This document shows, in pieces, positions 43,127 through 51,913 of a DNA stretch of 64,000 bases (the first letter of the stretch is position 1; each line of letters begins with the position of its first letter). The translations under genes and the position numbers were made by a program. The stretch comes from Pseudomonadota bacterium. GTDB lineage: Bacteria; Desulfobacterota; Desulfobacteria; Desulfobacterales; Desulfobacteraceae. The notes under the pieces were generated by a model. That model was not told the origin of the DNA. It did not search any database and saw nothing but the letters and a program-made list of their open reading frames with translations. The stretch lies in the NCBI GenBank assembly GCA_018821535.1, contig JAHJLV010000020.1:26086-90085 (forward strand). The letters are read 5' to 3'.

Positions 43127-43783
43127 ATGACAGCACGCAAAAAACGCCTTGACCCCCGGAAAAAGCCGGTTCAGAATCGTTCAAAAGTAACAGTGGATGT
43201 GATTCTCCTTGCAGCTACTCAGGTTTTTGAGTCCCATGGTTATGCAGCCGGAACAACCAACCGTATAGCCTCACGGGCAGGAGTATCGATTGGAACTCTT
43301 TATCAGTATTTTCCAAGTAAGGAGGCGATCGCAGTGGCGTTGCTTGAGAGGCATCTTACTGAAACTGACCATCGCCTGCACGAGTGGGTGGGGCACATGG
43401 TGGTAGAGCAGCATAACTTGTGTGAAGCTCTGCATGACTATGTTACTGGGATGCTGGAGATGCACGCCAAGCAACCACGATTGCAACATATTCTGCTTGA
43501 GGAGACACCACTTCCTGAGCGAGTTCACCAGGCATTACTTGAGGCTGAACAACATGCGGCTAAAACTGTAGCCGGCCTTATCCGTTTATACCCTGAAGTT
43601 CGATCAAACTGCTTCGAACATACTTGCTTTGTTATTGTCCAAACGGTTGAGAGTTTAACCCACCGATACGCAGCCCACCCTGATGACCAGTTTATCCCAC
43701 GGGCTACATTTGTTGATGAAGTGGTCAAAATGATTATTGCTTACCTTAAATGCGATATGAACCCACACAATGAAGTTCTTTAA
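43127..43783 (+). CDS. TetR/AcrR-family regulator
   Basis: A 218-residue regulator. The ATG at 43127 begins M-T-A-R-K-K-R-L-D-P, which fits the family; the 70 codons open upstream are not TetR-like. The DNA-binding part has V-I-L-L-A-A-T-Q-V-F-E-S-H-G-Y and T-T-N-R-I-A-S-R-A-G-V-S-I-G-T-L-Y-Q-Y-F-P-S-K-E-A. The C-terminal ligand domain is all-helical. The target is unclear: the ABC efflux operon is 31 kb away, and neighbours are a cytochrome group and the mobile module. Confidence 0.88.
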   Translation: MTARKKRLDPRKKPVQNRSKVTVDVILLAATQVFESHGYAAGTTNRIASRAGVSIGTLYQYFPSKEAIAVALLERHLTETDHRLHEWVGHMVVEQHNLCEALHDYVTGMLEMHAKQPRLQHILLEETPLPERVHQALLEAEQHAAKTVAGLIRLYPEVRSNCFEHTCFVIVQTVESLTHRYAAHPDDQFIPRATFVDEVVKMIIAYLKCDMNPHNEVL

Positions 43784-43854
43784 CTTTTCACAGCCTCTAT
43801 TCACCCGCGTGTGTATATGATATCAAAAGTCAAAAGAGACGAGGAATATTTCTA

Positions 43855-44110
43855 ATACAGCGACAACTTCCAAAAGAAAGACTCAGGGGCGGGCGAAATT
43901 AAATGGCTGCGGTGATTATAACGTGTAAAGATCGCGTTCTATAAATCTGCTCGGATACTACATCTGGTATAGACCAAACTTTCAATCTTTTAATGTGAAA
44001 TTCATATATATGGGACAAGACATTTTTAAATAAATCAATTCCCTGGTAATTTTTATTGGAGAGTAAACGGATTATTCAAAACCCATAGGTGCTGCATGTA
44101 AAACCAAATG
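43855..44110 (+). repeat. Dispersed intergenic repeat, copy 5
   Basis: Starts GCGACAACTTCCAAAAGAAAG, then AAATGGCTGCGGTGATTATAACGTG, GGATACTACATCTGGTAT, CATATATATGGGA and TTATTGGAGAG, the same order as copy 3. It lies just left of the mobile module and downstream of its last minus-strand frames. Confidence 0.75.
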
Positions 44111-44204
44111 GATAATACCACATTGGATGCTTGTTGAATGAACTCTGGATATAAGACCAATGAAATAGATACTACTGTGTTCTATTATACTATTTATGCC
44201 TGGT

Positions 44205-44315
44205 TCACACATTTTCAATAGACTTGATTGCGTCAAAACCCATGGCTCTCAAACGCAGTATTAGCCCCTCTAATTGGGTTATTTTGAGTGGTAATAAATA
44301 GTATTGATTCATCAT
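44205..44315 (-). CDS. Possible small protein (36 aa)
   Basis: Reads MMNQYYLLPLKITQ...L-R-L-R-A-M-G-F-D-A-I-K-S-I-E-N-V-stop. Composition and absence of rare codons look protein-like, but there is no good ribosome site and no family. It may be a real product of the mobile module or the tail of a decayed gene. Confidence 0.3.
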   Translation of the reverse strand: MMNQYYLLPLKITQLEGLILRLRAMGFDAIKSIENV

Positions 44316-44549
44316 AAATCAAAAACCACAAAGCCAGTACGAATCATTGAAGAACCAGAAAAGGGAAAGAAGGGTTGATTTAAGTTATGGGTTAGTGCTT
44401 GGAATATGGGGTTGAGTTTTAGAGGATGAGTACTGGGTTTAAGTGCTATAGGATAGATACTACTATACTATTTTACTAAACTATCCCGAGAACCAACCCT
44501 GTAGCATTCCCTGTAGCATTCCCTATCAGTTTTGATTCTGGTAGTCAGG

Positions 44550-44684
44550 GTGAACAGGTTTAGGGGGGTGAACAGGTTTAGGGGGGTGAACAGGTTAGAA
44601 CACAGGAATATGGTTTTGTGTCTTACAAGCACAACATTTATAAAAACCTGAAAACTCCTGTTCATAGTGTTCACCCTGTTCACC
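44550..44684. repeat. Iteron-like repeats, candidate replication origin
   Basis: GTGAACAGGTTTAGGGGG is repeated with exact 18-base spacing at 44550 and 44568; a third copy at 44586 keeps GTGAACAGGTT and then drifts. Three inverted forms of (G/A)TGAACA follow at 44657-44684. A 12-bp duplication (GTAGCATTCCCT) lies just to the left. Tandem iterons beside the primase gene fit an initiator-binding origin. Confidence 0.55.
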
Positions 44685-44726
44685 TTAGAAACCCTAAACT
44701 ACGAAGAACCTTATTGACACTGCTTG

Positions 44727-46940
44727 TTAGCTGATTAGAACCTGATCCACAAGATTAATACCTGTTCTATAACGTGTTCGCCCTTTACCAATTTGTTTAG
44801 ATTCAAATCCCTTTTCCTGAAGTTTCCGACCAAATGAAGCCTGTTTCAGTTGATATTCTCCATTGTCTTCACACCATTTAGCATAGGCAAGATAAAGTTC
44901 TTTGGATTGAACCAACTGATCCGGGCCGATGGTGCAGCAATCACTGATAAAGTTATTGAGAAGATCCATTTCACTCCGATATTCATTTGTTGCGTCAGTG
45001 ACTTCAGCAGGTGTGCCAAGGCCATATAATTGCCATTCCAAACATCCTTCAATAGCCCAGTTCAAAATCCCGCTGAATTCCTGTTTTAATTTCTGTAAAA
45101 GGTTTCGGTCTCGTTCTTCCTCTGGAATGATAATTTTGAATGGAACCAGTTTGATCCTGCGCCAGATAGCATAATCATTGCCTTTGATAATGGGTTTATT
45201 ATTGGTACCCAGGAAAATTTTATATTCAGGTTCAAATTCAAACCATTCCTGATGAAGAAAACGGGCGCTGATAAGGTCGTCACCAGTCATCTGTTTAATA
45301 AGGTTTTCAGCAAGTTTATGTTCTTTCTCTGCCTCGGATGCACTTACGAATCTTGCACCTTTCATTCTGGCTAAATCATTGGGTATAGCTCCCTGCTTTT
45401 TTATTAAAAGAGTTTCCGTTGCAGTGTGCTGAGAATAATCCCCGAAAAGAGTGCCGATGGTTCGTAGGAAAGTGGATTTACCATTGGCACCGGCACCCCA
45501 GAAAAGAAACAAACACTGTTCCCCTACATCCCCTGTCAATGAATATCCAACAGCTCGCTGGAGGAATTTTATCAGATCCTGATTGTTATCCATGATCCGG
45601 GCCAGGAATTTTTCCCATTGAGGACAGGTGGCATTTTTATCATATCGGACATTAGCAACTTTGGTGATGAAATCATTTTTTCTATGGGGGTATAAGGTGC
45701 CGGTATTCAGATCAAGGGTTCCGTTTTTACAGTTCAGCAGGAACTTGTCTTTATCAAAAGCATCGGGTGCTACCGGAAGCTCACTTTGAGCCAGAGAAAC
45801 CATGGCTTTGATACGGCCATTGGATTCAGATGAAAGGGCATGCCTGGCGATAGCCTGGCGTTTGCTGTCATCTTCAGACTTTTTAGCTTCATCATAAATT
45901 TTCCTGACAGTTTCCTTGGCAAGAGTTCCAATCTGGCCGGTTTCATCCTCTGACCATTTAACATCATCCCAAAACAGCCATTTTTTCCAGAGGTGACAAT
46001 ATTTCAGTGTTTCGCCATAATGATGAGCAAGGCGCTCTGCATTGCCAAGATCACTGCAATGGAATGAGTTTTTTATTTCTTCAGGTTGACTGTGAATAGA
46101 TGAATCCAGCGCTTTTTGAATTGTCATCTCACCATAGGTTTTGCGGCTGGATGAATGGGTTTTATCCCACTTATCTCTAAATAAACCGGATCTCCTGAAC
46201 ATCCTGTCAATGGCCAGTGAATTGTTTTCAAAATAAAAAGCCAGAAGTTTGCACAGGGCCAGATCAGCTTCGCTTTGAGAAGAATATCCATAACCTTGAT
46301 AACGGCCTTCCCAGAGGGATTTAAATTTATCACCATTTTTATTTTTAAATGCTTTATCAAGAACCAACTTGTCATTATCGACAGGTTTTGTTCGGGTAAA
46401 ATTATTTTTCAGCAGTGAATCGATTATATCACACCGGTCCATTATCTCATCTGGTGTGTCCGGAAATTGATTTCCGGTTACAGTGAAAAACCTTCCCGTA
46501 TCATAAATTTCTATTTTCCCTTCACGGATACCGCCATCGGGTAGTTTGCCCTTTATGATAGTGTGCAATCCATTGCCCGAGGGGCTTATTTCTGTATAAC
46601 TTCCAATTTGATTTATCAATTCTTCTGTTTCCGGTAAAAGTGTTTCATCGATGAAACACTCGTCAAAATCAATTCCAACGAATGGATCATTTTTTGTAAA
46701 AACAAATCCGATACCGTCAAACCCATAATTTTCAAAACACTTTACGGCATCCTCATAACTTCCCCAGGTGTCCGGGTCATTGACCTTTGCTGGCTGGCCT
46801 GAATTTGGATTGATGGGGATTTTTTTCATTTTATTCTTGGTGGGTACTGCTTTCCAGGCAACCCATTGATCAAATTCAATGAGTTCCTCCGGAATATTGT
46901 TTAATTTAACCTCTATATTGTTAGAAACTTTCATATTCAA
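44727..46940 (-). CDS. P4/D5-family primase-helicase
   Basis: About 737 residues in three parts. An N-terminal primase-polymerase-like domain (about 20-180) has F-V-G-I-D-F-D-E-C and S-P-S-G-N-G-L-H. A D5_N region follows (about 320-430). The SF3 helicase (about 455-640) has Walker A W-G-A-G-A-N-G-K-S-T, F-V-S-A-S-E-A-E-K, I-F-L-G-T-N-N-K-P and I-W-R-R-I-K. The C-terminal tail resembles a primase winged helix. It would prime and unwind the element's own origin. The start is either TTG 46940 (AAGGAG five bases away) or ATG 46934. Confidence 0.93.
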   Translation of the reverse strand: MNMKVSNNIEVKLNNIPEELIEFDQWVAWKAVPTKNKMKKIPINPNSGQPAKVNDPDTWGSYEDAVKCFENYGFDGIGFVFTKNDPFVGIDFDECFIDETLLPETEELINQIGSYTEISPSGNGLHTIIKGKLPDGGIREGKIEIYDTGRFFTVTGNQFPDTPDEIMDRCDIIDSLLKNNFTRTKPVDNDKLVLDKAFKNKNGDKFKSLWEGRYQGYGYSSQSEADLALCKLLAFYFENNSLAIDRMFRRSGLFRDKWDKTHSSSRKTYGEMTIQKALDSSIHSQPEEIKNSFHCSDLGNAERLAHHYGETLKYCHLWKKWLFWDDVKWSEDETGQIGTLAKETVRKIYDEAKKSEDDSKRQAIARHALSSESNGRIKAMVSLAQSELPVAPDAFDKDKFLLNCKNGTLDLNTGTLYPHRKNDFITKVANVRYDKNATCPQWEKFLARIMDNNQDLIKFLQRAVGYSLTGDVGEQCLFLFWGAGANGKSTFLRTIGTLFGDYSQHTATETLLIKKQGAIPNDLARMKGARFVSASEAEKEHKLAENLIKQMTGDDLISARFLHQEWFEFEPEYKIFLGTNNKPIIKGNDYAIWRRIKLVPFKIIIPEEERDRNLLQKLKQEFSGILNWAIEGCLEWQLYGLGTPAEVTDATNEYRSEMDLLNNFISDCCTIGPDQLVQSKELYLAYAKWCEDNGEYQLKQASFGRKLQEKGFESKQIGKGRTRYRTGINLVDQVLIS

Positions 46941-47016
46941 AACATCTCCTTTGTTTTTTATTTGGGGTCCCCCTCCTGTTCATCAGATAAACTGATCTGG
47001 GAGGGGGATTTGAATT

Positions 47017-47187
47017 CTACTTCGGGTCCATTACGGGCTTGAGTTGTTTGGCCAGGATATACAAATTGTACGTGATCAAACTGATTTCACAGCGATCAAA
47101 ATCTTCATGGTACATTTTGCAGCGGTCCTGCAAACAGTCTTCCTGGAAGAATGGACACTTTTTGTTGATATCTTTTTTAAATTTCAT
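47017..47187 (-). CDS. Small Cys-rich protein
   Basis: A 56-residue protein, MKFKKDINKKCPFFQEDC onward, with C-P-F-F-x3-C-x4-C and a later D-R-C-E-I-S. The spacing suggests a metal or Fe-S site. The ATG at 47187 has GGAGG upstream. It follows the MerR gene almost without a gap. Role unknown. Confidence 0.6.
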   Translation of the reverse strand: MKFKKDINKKCPFFQEDCLQDRCKMYHEDFDRCEISLITYNLYILAKQLKPVMDPK

Positions 47188-47188
47188 T

Positions 47189-47440
47189 TTATTTGCCTCC
47201 TTTCCCAGCAGACTCTTTTGCCAGTCTTGCTGAAGCATTCAGGGTAAATCCCATATCCAGGCATTCTTTCATTTTTCTGATCAGTTTGATTTGATCTTCC
47301 GAATACCTTCGATAAGCTCTTTCACCGCAGATAACTCGCTCAATGTCATTGAGATAATTCTGCTTTTCCCAATGTCGTAGCTGTTTTTCTGAGATACCTG
47401 TAATTTTGCTTGTGTCGCCAATACTTAATGTTCTTTTCAT
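47189..47440 (-). CDS. MerR-type DNA-binding protein
   Basis: An 83-residue winged helix-turn-helix: I-G-D-T-S-K-I-T-G-I-S-E-K-Q-L-R-H-W-E-K, then E-R-A-Y-R-R-Y-S-E-D-Q-I-K-L-I-R. There is no C-terminal effector domain, which fits excisionase or element-copy-control regulators of mobile DNA. GGAGG before the start. Confidence 0.85.
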   Translation of the reverse strand: MKRTLSIGDTSKITGISEKQLRHWEKQNYLNDIERVICGERAYRRYSEDQIKLIRKMKECLDMGFTLNASARLAKESAGKGGK

Positions 47441-47572
47441 TTAAACCTCCTAAAATTTTATTTGGGAAAAAAACTATTCCCTATCTTTTACGAGGTTAGT
47501 TAATTCAAGTATTGGTATACGGATAAGAGGCTTGGTAATGTTGGAAAGAAGATGTTTTGAAAGGAGAGTTGA

Positions 47573-47722
47573 TCAAGGGATGAGATTTTCATCCTCATCT
47601 TTTTCAGAATCTGTTTCATCGATGAAACGTTTTTGCTGTTTGATTTCATCATCAGCCAAATTTTCTGATAAAGGGCCAATGATCATCCAGTCATCCCAGT
47701 CAAAATCGAAAAAGTCACACAT
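47573..47722 (-). CDS. Small acidic protein (49 aa)
   Basis: MCDFFDFDWDDWMIIG at the start, then an Asp/Glu/Lys-rich tail ending E-N-L-I-P. The start overlaps the end of the previous gene by eight bases and has AAAGGAGA upstream, so coupled translation is likely. The strong negative charge resembles DNA-mimic or modifier proteins of phages; no family recognised. Confidence 0.55.
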   Translation of the reverse strand: MCDFFDFDWDDWMIIGPLSENLADDEIKQQKRFIDETDSEKDEDENLIP

Positions 47723-48134
47723 TTTTATTTTCTCCTTTATTAAAATGGATATCTGCCTTATCAGCCATCAAGGCCTGTATAGCCCCAGGCTGAAGAAAAA
47801 TAGCATTGTCAGGAAGCATTTCCCGGAACCGATTTGGGATGGTGCCCTGATGCCAGAGATTGTTTGTTTCAATAACCCGGCCATCATGAAACAATATATT
47901 GAATTTTCTACCACCGAACCCTCGGTATATACCAGCATCATCATTTCCGATTCTGTAATGTTGTCCGTTTACGATGACCCTTCTGTTTTCATCTTCTGCG
48001 GACATCTCTATTTTTTCCATCCAAAAAGAACAATCGAAGCAATTGTTCTCGATGTATGCCTCATCTGAGCATGTTTTTGAATAACTCTTGCCACAGAATT
48101 CACAGATATTTGTTTTGCTGGCGATATTAGACAT
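47715..48134 (-). CDS. Zn-ribbon-containing hypothetical protein
   Basis: A 139-residue protein. The N-terminus has C-E-F-C-G-K-S-Y...C...C-F-D-C, a four-Cys ribbon. The central part, V-I-V-N-G-Q-H-Y-R-I-G-N-D-D and G-F-G-G-R-K-F-N-I-L-F-H-D-G-R, resembles proteins of plasmid and ICE replication regions, whose function is unknown. The start at 48134 overlaps the upstream gene's stop by eight bases. Confidence 0.65.
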   Translation of the reverse strand: MSNIASKTNICEFCGKSYSKTCSDEAYIENNCFDCSFWMEKIEMSAEDENRRVIVNGQHYRIGNDDAGIYRGFGGRKFNILFHDGRVIETNNLWHQGTIPNRFREMLPDNAIFLQPGAIQALMADKADIHFNKGENKNV

Positions 48135-48312
48135 TTTTATTCCCTCCATCATTTAATCCATAAATCGTTTTCAGATTCTTAGAACACTTAGGACAGATCC
48201 CATGAGAGGTCATAACGCCATTTTTTGATAACGCCAGGTTGCTTTTTGTCTCAGAGCATTCTTTTTCAGAAATTAAAGATTGGCACCATGCGCAGACAGT
48301 TCTAAATTTCAT
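48127..48312 (-). CDS. Small four-Cys Zn-ribbon protein
   Basis: A 61-residue protein: C-A-W-C-Q-S-L-I-S near the start and H-G-I-C-P-K-C-S-K-N-L further on. It is the same fold class as the CASC...HGIC-C module at 18.4 kb, here free-standing. AGGAGAAAAAT precedes the ATG. Its end overlaps the next gene. Confidence 0.65.
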   Translation of the reverse strand: MKFRTVCAWCQSLISEKECSETKSNLALSKNGVMTSHGICPKCSKNLKTIYGLNDGGNKNV

Positions 48313-48366
48313 ATTTTTCTCCTCCATTTTTTAATTCTCACTTATCTACAGGTCAGATAATTGACC

Positions 48367-49320
48367 CTATGGTTTAATCAGTGAAAGGATCTGACCACCG
48401 GTCTTCTCAAACTTGTAGACATCCGCCGTGGATAGACCTTCTGTTTTGGCTGCGGCGGTGAATGCATTAATCACAGCAAATAGGTTATCACCCGGCTCCT
48501 GTTCAAAAGTTGTTTTCACAATCTCCGCTTCATTATGGGTCAGGCCGAAACGTCTGCTGAAGCTTTCTATAGATTTGATTGGATTACCAACATGGGATTC
48601 GCGGGACAATTTGAACTCAATCTGGTTCAGGGCTGATCCGTCCATGACCATGGACAATGTTGCAGGAAAGTTCTCCAGTCCCCGAGAGCTGATATGTTTG
48701 AACCGTGATGTTCTGGCTTTGGCCACAGAGATGAGACCATTGGTGCAGACCAGGCGGTAAAAGAAAGATTCAATACTGAAAGCAATCAATCCGACTTCGC
48801 TGTTGGAAAATGCAATACCTGGAACAATTTCATCCAAAGGCCCATGTCCGGAATTGACCCCGAATGCTTTGTCATATTCCGGTATCTTCAATAGGAACAT
48901 GCCATGGTCGAGTGAATACTGAACTTGCAGATTAGGGCCGAAACCCAGCTGAAGCAATTGAGCCAGAATTTCCATGTTGTCCAATGGTTGATACCTTTCA
49001 GTAAAAACAGCACGTAATGTATCGCCATTAAACCTGCAGAAAAATGTATCCCTATACTGGCGTTCTTGCTCAATCCAGTAATTGAGGTTACGGGCCTGCA
49101 GATCTTCCGGGCATCGAGAAAGGTATGAATACGGAACTCGCAGCCGATTGGACAAAAGATGCTGGGCGGTAGGTGCAATATCAATTTGTTTGCCGGAAAT
49201 CCACATTCTTTTAAGGCTGTCGAATTCCATCTCGTGCACTGGCATGACTTCGTCAAAGTGGTTGATTGAGTTTTGATGGACATGATTAATAACGGTTTCG
49301 AGGGTGGTTGCTTTAGACAT
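48367..49320 (-). CDS. DUF932 protein
   Basis: A 317-residue protein matching DUF932, common on plasmids, phages and ICEs. Landmarks are A-P-T-A-Q-H-L-L-S-N-R-L-R-V-P-Y-S-Y-L, F-N-G-D-T-L-R-A-V-F-T-E-R-Y-Q-P-L-D-N and V-C-T-N-G-L-I-S-V. Biochemical function is unknown; some are found near anti-restriction or DNA-protection genes. AAAGGAG before the start. Confidence 0.8.
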   Translation of the reverse strand: MSKATTLETVINHVHQNSINHFDEVMPVHEMEFDSLKRMWISGKQIDIAPTAQHLLSNRLRVPYSYLSRCPEDLQARNLNYWIEQERQYRDTFFCRFNGDTLRAVFTERYQPLDNMEILAQLLQLGFGPNLQVQYSLDHGMFLLKIPEYDKAFGVNSGHGPLDEIVPGIAFSNSEVGLIAFSIESFFYRLVCTNGLISVAKARTSRFKHISSRGLENFPATLSMVMDGSALNQIEFKLSRESHVGNPIKSIESFSRRFGLTHNEAEIVKTTFEQEPGDNLFAVINAFTAAAKTEGLSTADVYKFEKTGGQILSLIKP

Positions 49321-49401
49321 GGTAATTCTCCTTTATTTGTTGGGTTTAAGAATGTTTTTGTTTGATTTAAAGTGGGTTGGCGTGCGGTTAAAGCGAAGGG
49401 G

Positions 49402-49590
49402 CTAATGTCCGCAAAGAGAGCAGATAATTATAGGTTTTGAGTCATTTATAATTGTAATGTCATTGCCGAAGTGATGACACAGGGTCGTATGGTGCCCACA
49501 GTCTAATTTGAACTTCTGCCCGGATAGATCCTGTATAATCTTCTTCAGGACCGCAACATCCTGATATGCTTCTTTTTGCTGTTTGGTCAT
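49402..49590 (-). CDS. Small hypothetical protein with Cys/His pairs
   Basis: A 62-residue protein from the ATG at 49590 (GGAGGAAACC upstream). L-D-C-G-H-H-T-T-L-C-H-H and a C-terminal I-I-C-S-L-C-G-H could form a Zn site. Function unknown. Confidence 0.6.
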   Translation of the reverse strand: MTKQQKEAYQDVAVLKKIIQDLSGQKFKLDCGHHTTLCHHFGNDITIINDSKPIIICSLCGH

Positions 49591-49665
49591 GGTTTCCTCC
49601 AGAAAATAAAAAAACCACCGGGAAAGCGAATCTCCCAAAGTGGCATTCAAATTGTTGTTGAAATG

Positions 49666-50013
49666 TTATTTGTAAATGACGTTGCAGTGATCCATACTGA
49701 TTTCCCAGGGACCCAGTTTGTCACTGGATGAAAAGCCGTTATTGAGCCAAATTCCACCATTGAACACTTTGGGATGGTGCTTCTGGTCAAAGTCGACAAA
49801 GAGTTGGCAGATGTAGCACCACATTTCTTTCCCAACTTGTGGAAAACCCTCCAGCCGTTCAATCTTTTCCCATCCAGGAATGAACAGTTTGTAAATTCCG
49901 GCCAAGGCAGAATTCTGATGATCCGCTTTTTCAAAGATCTCCTGTAACTGGTGCTGGAGTCCTTCTTTGTTGAAGTTTTTCTTGGTTATGCTGGTAATTG
50001 AACTTGTTTGCAT
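49666..50013 (-). CDS. Hypothetical protein of the mobile module
   Basis: A 115-residue protein, MQTSSITSITKKNFNKEG onward, with G-I-Y-K-L-F-I-P-G-W-E-K-I-E and G-G-I-W-L-N-N-G-F-S-S. It has the look of small conserved plasmid/ICE proteins (D-x-x-x-H-P-K-V-F-N-G-G-I-W). The ATG at 50013 is chosen for GGAGGAACC. No function can be given. Confidence 0.6.
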   Translation of the reverse strand: MQTSSITSITKKNFNKEGLQHQLQEIFEKADHQNSALAGIYKLFIPGWEKIERLEGFPQVGKEMWCYICQLFVDFDQKHHPKVFNGGIWLNNGFSSSDKLGPWEISMDHCNVIYK

Positions 50014-50094
50014 TGGTTCCTCCTTGTTTTTAGGCATAAAAATACCCTCCAGGATTGCTCCAGGAAGGCCATAAATGATTTTTAAGTTTTTTGT

Positions 50095-50241
50095 TTATTC
50101 TGGTTTGCCGCAGTAAATGCACCGTCTAACACCTGTGCATGGCATTTTACCTGTCCACGCATAAGAATGATTTGTGCATTCGGTTTTTGTTATTTTTCCC
50201 TTCCAGACAAGATGTTTGAACCACTTTTTTTTCGTTTTCAT
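50095..50241 (-). CDS. Small Zn-ribbon-like protein (48 aa)
   Basis: MKTKKKWFKHLVWKGKITKT, then C-T-N-H-S-Y-A-W-T-G and R-R-C-I-Y-C-G-K-P-E. The ATG at 50241 has AAGGAAA upstream and overlaps the preceding gene by four bases. The R-C-I-Y-C-G knuckle suggests metal binding. Confidence 0.5.
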   Translation of the reverse strand: MKTKKKWFKHLVWKGKITKTECTNHSYAWTGKMPCTGVRRCIYCGKPE

Positions 50242-50441
50242 ATATTTCCTTTTCTGTTGAAAGAGCATGAATGGCATTTGCTTTTATCCCGGCAGGCATA
50301 ACAGACCTTTTTAGGGTCCAGGGTTGATCCCAGATAATCGAACACTTCACCAATGGCTTTGGTCATAGGCATACCCATTGCCCATGCGATTCTCCTTAAA
50401 GTGGCACTGTGATGAATGTTGAGTTCAGGAGTATAGGCCAT
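50238..50441 (-). CDS. Small protein with CxxC pairs
   Basis: A 67-residue protein from the ATG at 50441 (GGAGGATTATTTC upstream). L-R-R-I-A-W-A-M-G-M-P-M-T-K-A is an amphipathic helix. The tail V-C-Y-A-C-R-D-K-S-K-C-H-S-C has four Cys. It overlaps the next and previous genes, as is usual in this module. Confidence 0.6.
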   Translation of the reverse strand: MAYTPELNIHHSATLRRIAWAMGMPMTKAIGEVFDYLGSTLDPKKVCYACRDKSKCHSCSFNRKGNI

Positions 50442-50925
50442 GAAATAATCCTCCCTGAAAATTCGGATTAAGATGTCGTTCCAGGACAATGATTTTACAC
50501 TCACTGCACTGGATTTTGCTGTTTACTGAATCAGACAGGATGGTTTTCTTACAGTTCGGACATTCAATCTCAATACCGGCTGAAGTCTTTGGCATGGGCC
50601 AGCCTCTGGCAATGCAAATCCTTTCCACCTGGCTTGCTGGCCGGATATTCCATTGAAGATCGAATTCAACTTCCAGATAGTCATGAATCCGGATGTCGGC
50701 CAACTCTGACAGGCTGAAGTACCCAGCCTCGCTCATTTGGAAATCATTTCTCAAAATGACGTATCCGAAAAAAGTGTCATTGCCATTATATTCAAATACC
50801 CACCAGTCAGATCCGCCTGGAAATGAAAAGTGCAGACAAACCGGTTTGTCTTTCATAGGTATGGTTTCACTGGCATATAGTTTAGGAATCCCTGCCAGTT
50901 GCTTCTGTGTCGGTTTATTAAACAT
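50425..50925 (-). CDS. DUF2958 protein with C-terminal Zn ribbon
   Basis: A 166-residue protein; ATG at 50925 with AAAGGAG. The DUF2958 part (about 1-100) shows P-K-L-Y-A-S-E-T-I-P-M-K-D-K-P-V, G-S-D-W-W-V-F-E-Y-N-G and G-Y-F-S-L-S-E-L. DUF2958 proteins are found beside plasmid and ICE replication genes; their function is unknown. The C-terminus adds C-P-N-C...C-S-E-C. It overlaps the preceding gene by 17 bases. Confidence 0.78.
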   Translation of the reverse strand: MFNKPTQKQLAGIPKLYASETIPMKDKPVCLHFSFPGGSDWWVFEYNGNDTFFGYVILRNDFQMSEAGYFSLSELADIRIHDYLEVEFDLQWNIRPASQVERICIARGWPMPKTSAGIEIECPNCKKTILSDSVNSKIQCSECKIIVLERHLNPNFQGGLFHGLYS

Positions 50926-50957
50926 AGTTTTTTTCTCCTTTATATTATGGCTGGTCA

Positions 50958-51815
50958 TCAACCGTTGATATGCTGAATAAATTTTGAGGCTTCCACTCTG
51001 GTCAGATTGTCCAGGGTCTTGTTAAATCGGTCATGAATAAGACGTTTAAGGTTTTCTGTTATCATCCCTTTCCGGCCTGCGATTCTCTGAATCAGGTCCT
51101 TTTGTCTCGAGGTGATAGGCTTATCCTGTTGGATTTTACTGAAATCGTTGCCGTTACGATTTCTCTGGAGTGTTAGATTGTCAGGACAATTTGCGATGTC
51201 TGGCAGATTGTTTTTTAATGTGTGCTGATGAGTTTTGATGAAAACACCTGTAAGACCTGATACCTGGATGGTAGCGTCAATCATGGCTGATTTGGCAGCC
51301 ATTTTAATCGCCTTGTTCAAGTTCGATCCTTCATCACGGATATTTCGGGCAGAGCTTCCTTCTGCTACTACCGTTCCGTTGTTCGCCTTCAGCTCACATT
51401 TCAGTATCACTCTTGAAATTTCCTGTTTGTGAACACAGGCAAGCTCATACTGGTAGAGATTAGGATAGCACGCTGTCAAGCCTAAAACATTGATGATAAG
51501 TTCAGCACCACCCTTGAACAGCATCGGTCTTGACCAGTGTGAAAAATTTGAACAACGATCTGGGATACCGGCTCTGGCATACTTGCACCATTCATCCAGA
51601 TGTACTCTCCCATAATGGATTCTCGGCTGCAAATTATCCTGTATCCATTTCAGCAGTGTCTTTCGATTCTGCTCTCGTCTGTTCAGGGAATTAACAAAAG
51701 TTTCTGCTGGGAAGTCCAGAGGTGAACTGGGAAATACTGATATTGAGCCTGATGGCGAATCTCCTGGCGGGATAGCAAATCTTTTTAACGTGTCTGTTTC
51801 TGATAATTTCAACAT
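50958..51815 (-). CDS. Conserved mobile-element protein, possibly a DNA-pairing protein
   Basis: A 285-residue protein. The core R-K-T-L-L-K-W-I-Q-D-N-L-Q-P-R-I-H-Y-G-R, R-P-M-L-F-K-G-G-A-E-L-I and N-K-A-I-K-M-A-A-K-S-A-M-I-D-A-T matches a family often seen on plasmids, ICEs and phages. The last motif resembles that in Erf/Rad52-like annealing proteins (N-x3-K-M-A-x-K-x-A). The C-terminal region (S-R-Q-K-D-L-I-Q-R-I-A-G-R-K-G-M-I) is a likely DNA-binding tail. A recombination or repair role is an inference. Confidence 0.6.
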   Translation of the reverse strand: MLKLSETDTLKRFAIPPGDSPSGSISVFPSSPLDFPAETFVNSLNRREQNRKTLLKWIQDNLQPRIHYGRVHLDEWCKYARAGIPDRCSNFSHWSRPMLFKGGAELIINVLGLTACYPNLYQYELACVHKQEISRVILKCELKANNGTVVAEGSSARNIRDEGSNLNKAIKMAAKSAMIDATIQVSGLTGVFIKTHQHTLKNNLPDIANCPDNLTLQRNRNGNDFSKIQQDKPITSRQKDLIQRIAGRKGMITENLKRLIHDRFNKTLDNLTRVEASKFIQHING

Positions 51816-51913
51816 AGACGATCTCCTTTTTGCTTACGGGTCATAAAAATAAAAAAAAGACCATCCCTGAAAAGGACAGCCTCTTGATTTGATGATGAAA
51901 TGTTAGGTACTGG

